Source of the DNA: Deltaproteobacteria bacterium
Lineage (GTDB): Bacteria; Desulfobacterota; Desulfobaccia; Desulfobaccales; Desulfobaccaceae
Direction: 5' to 3'
Assembly (NCBI GenBank): GCA_016874895.1
Contig: VGSX01000258.1
Coordinates: 1-5,158, forward strand
DNA: 5,158 nucleotides
Shown: piece by piece, positions 5,028 through 5,158 of the stretch
Position numbering within the stretch: the first letter of the stretch is position 1
Layout of the letters: each line of letters begins with the position of its first letter
Notes under the pieces: model-generated
What the model was told of the DNA's origin: nothing
Database searches by the model: none
The model's input: only the letters and a program-made list of their open reading frames with translations
Made by a program: the position numbers and the translations under genes

Positions 5028-5158
5028 CAACCGAGCTCACTGTGCGAGCCGAGGCGGACCAGGTCAAGAAAATCATCGCCCGATTTCCGGTAGATAAGGA
5101 TCAAATCAGGTCTGATAGGGCAGTCCCGATGATCGGCCCAATCTCCGGAAAGAGGATG
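5024..5158 (-). CDS. YafQ/RelE-like mRNA interferase toxin, C-terminal end (5' partial)
   Basis: Only the last 44 residues are in the window; the gene continues beyond the right edge and is too short here to be found without reading the frame by eye. The order H-P-L-S-G-D-W, H-R-D-C, R-P-D-L-I-L-I-Y, L-V-R-L-G-S-H-S-E matches the C-terminal half of YafQ, a ribosome-dependent endoribonuclease that cuts mRNA in the ribosomal A site. By alignment from memory to E. coli YafQ, His50 (fragment residue 1), Asp67 (18) and His87 (39) are kept. His63 is replaced by Pro (14), and the C-terminal Phe91 is not present (the end is S-E-L-G-W). The toxin may thus be weakened or diverged. It overlaps the antitoxin gene by four bases, so the two are surely co-transcribed. 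Confidence 0.8.
   Translation of the reverse strand, partial: HPLSGDWADHRDCPIRPDLILIYRKSGDDFLDLVRLGSHSELGW

Noticed and set aside
1..5158. CRISPR arrays, insertion sequences or a defence island
   Set aside because: No regularly spaced repeats, transposase motifs or terminal inverted repeats were seen; the toxin-antitoxin pair is the only defence-like element.

Overview
The window looks like bacterial chromosomal DNA. The mix of genes (a DEAD-box RNA helicase, a small glycine-tailed RRM protein, a CspA-type cold-shock protein, a B12/radical-SAM relic and a YafQ-like toxin-antitoxin pair) would fit a deltaproteobacterium (Desulfobacterota), but this is an inference from gene style and not a firm assignment. 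There are two transcriptional domains. A GC-rich plus-strand gene enters from the left edge and ends at 537, followed by a strong intrinsic terminator at 544-603. Everything from 629 to 5158 is on the minus strand and is visibly less GC-rich.

Read in the direction of transcription (right to left), the minus-strand block holds: the C-terminal end of a YafQ/RelE-like toxin (5024-5158), cut by the window edge; its helix-turn-helix antitoxin (4791-5027), which overlaps it by four bases; a noncoding stretch with a near-consensus sigma70-type promoter (4556-4583); a leader of about 147 nt containing a rho-independent terminator hairpin; a CspA-family gene (4199-4402); a 110-bp gap with competing hairpins; a small RRM RNA-binding protein (3795-4088); a decayed B12-binding/radical-SAM gene (2975-3634); a 144-residue protein with a Tudor-like H-x-x-FG-x-G motif (2487-2921); an unidentified 113-residue protein (2016-2357); and an RhlE-like DEAD-box helicase (629-1876) that probably starts at TTG.

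The connecting theme is RNA handling. A cold-shock protein, an RRM protein and a DEAD-box helicase all act on RNA secondary structure, and bacteria often induce them together in the cold. The csp and rrm genes probably share a transcript. The most interesting signal is in their untranslated RNA. The csp leader has a full intrinsic terminator between the promoter and the start codon, enclosed by a long-range stem. The csp-rrm spacer has three segments that can pair in mutually exclusive ways, one of which masks the rrm ribosome binding site. Together they suggest RNA-structure-based control of RNA chaperone genes. The other notable points are the deleted and frameshifted radical-SAM gene and the loss of expected catalytic residues in the toxin.
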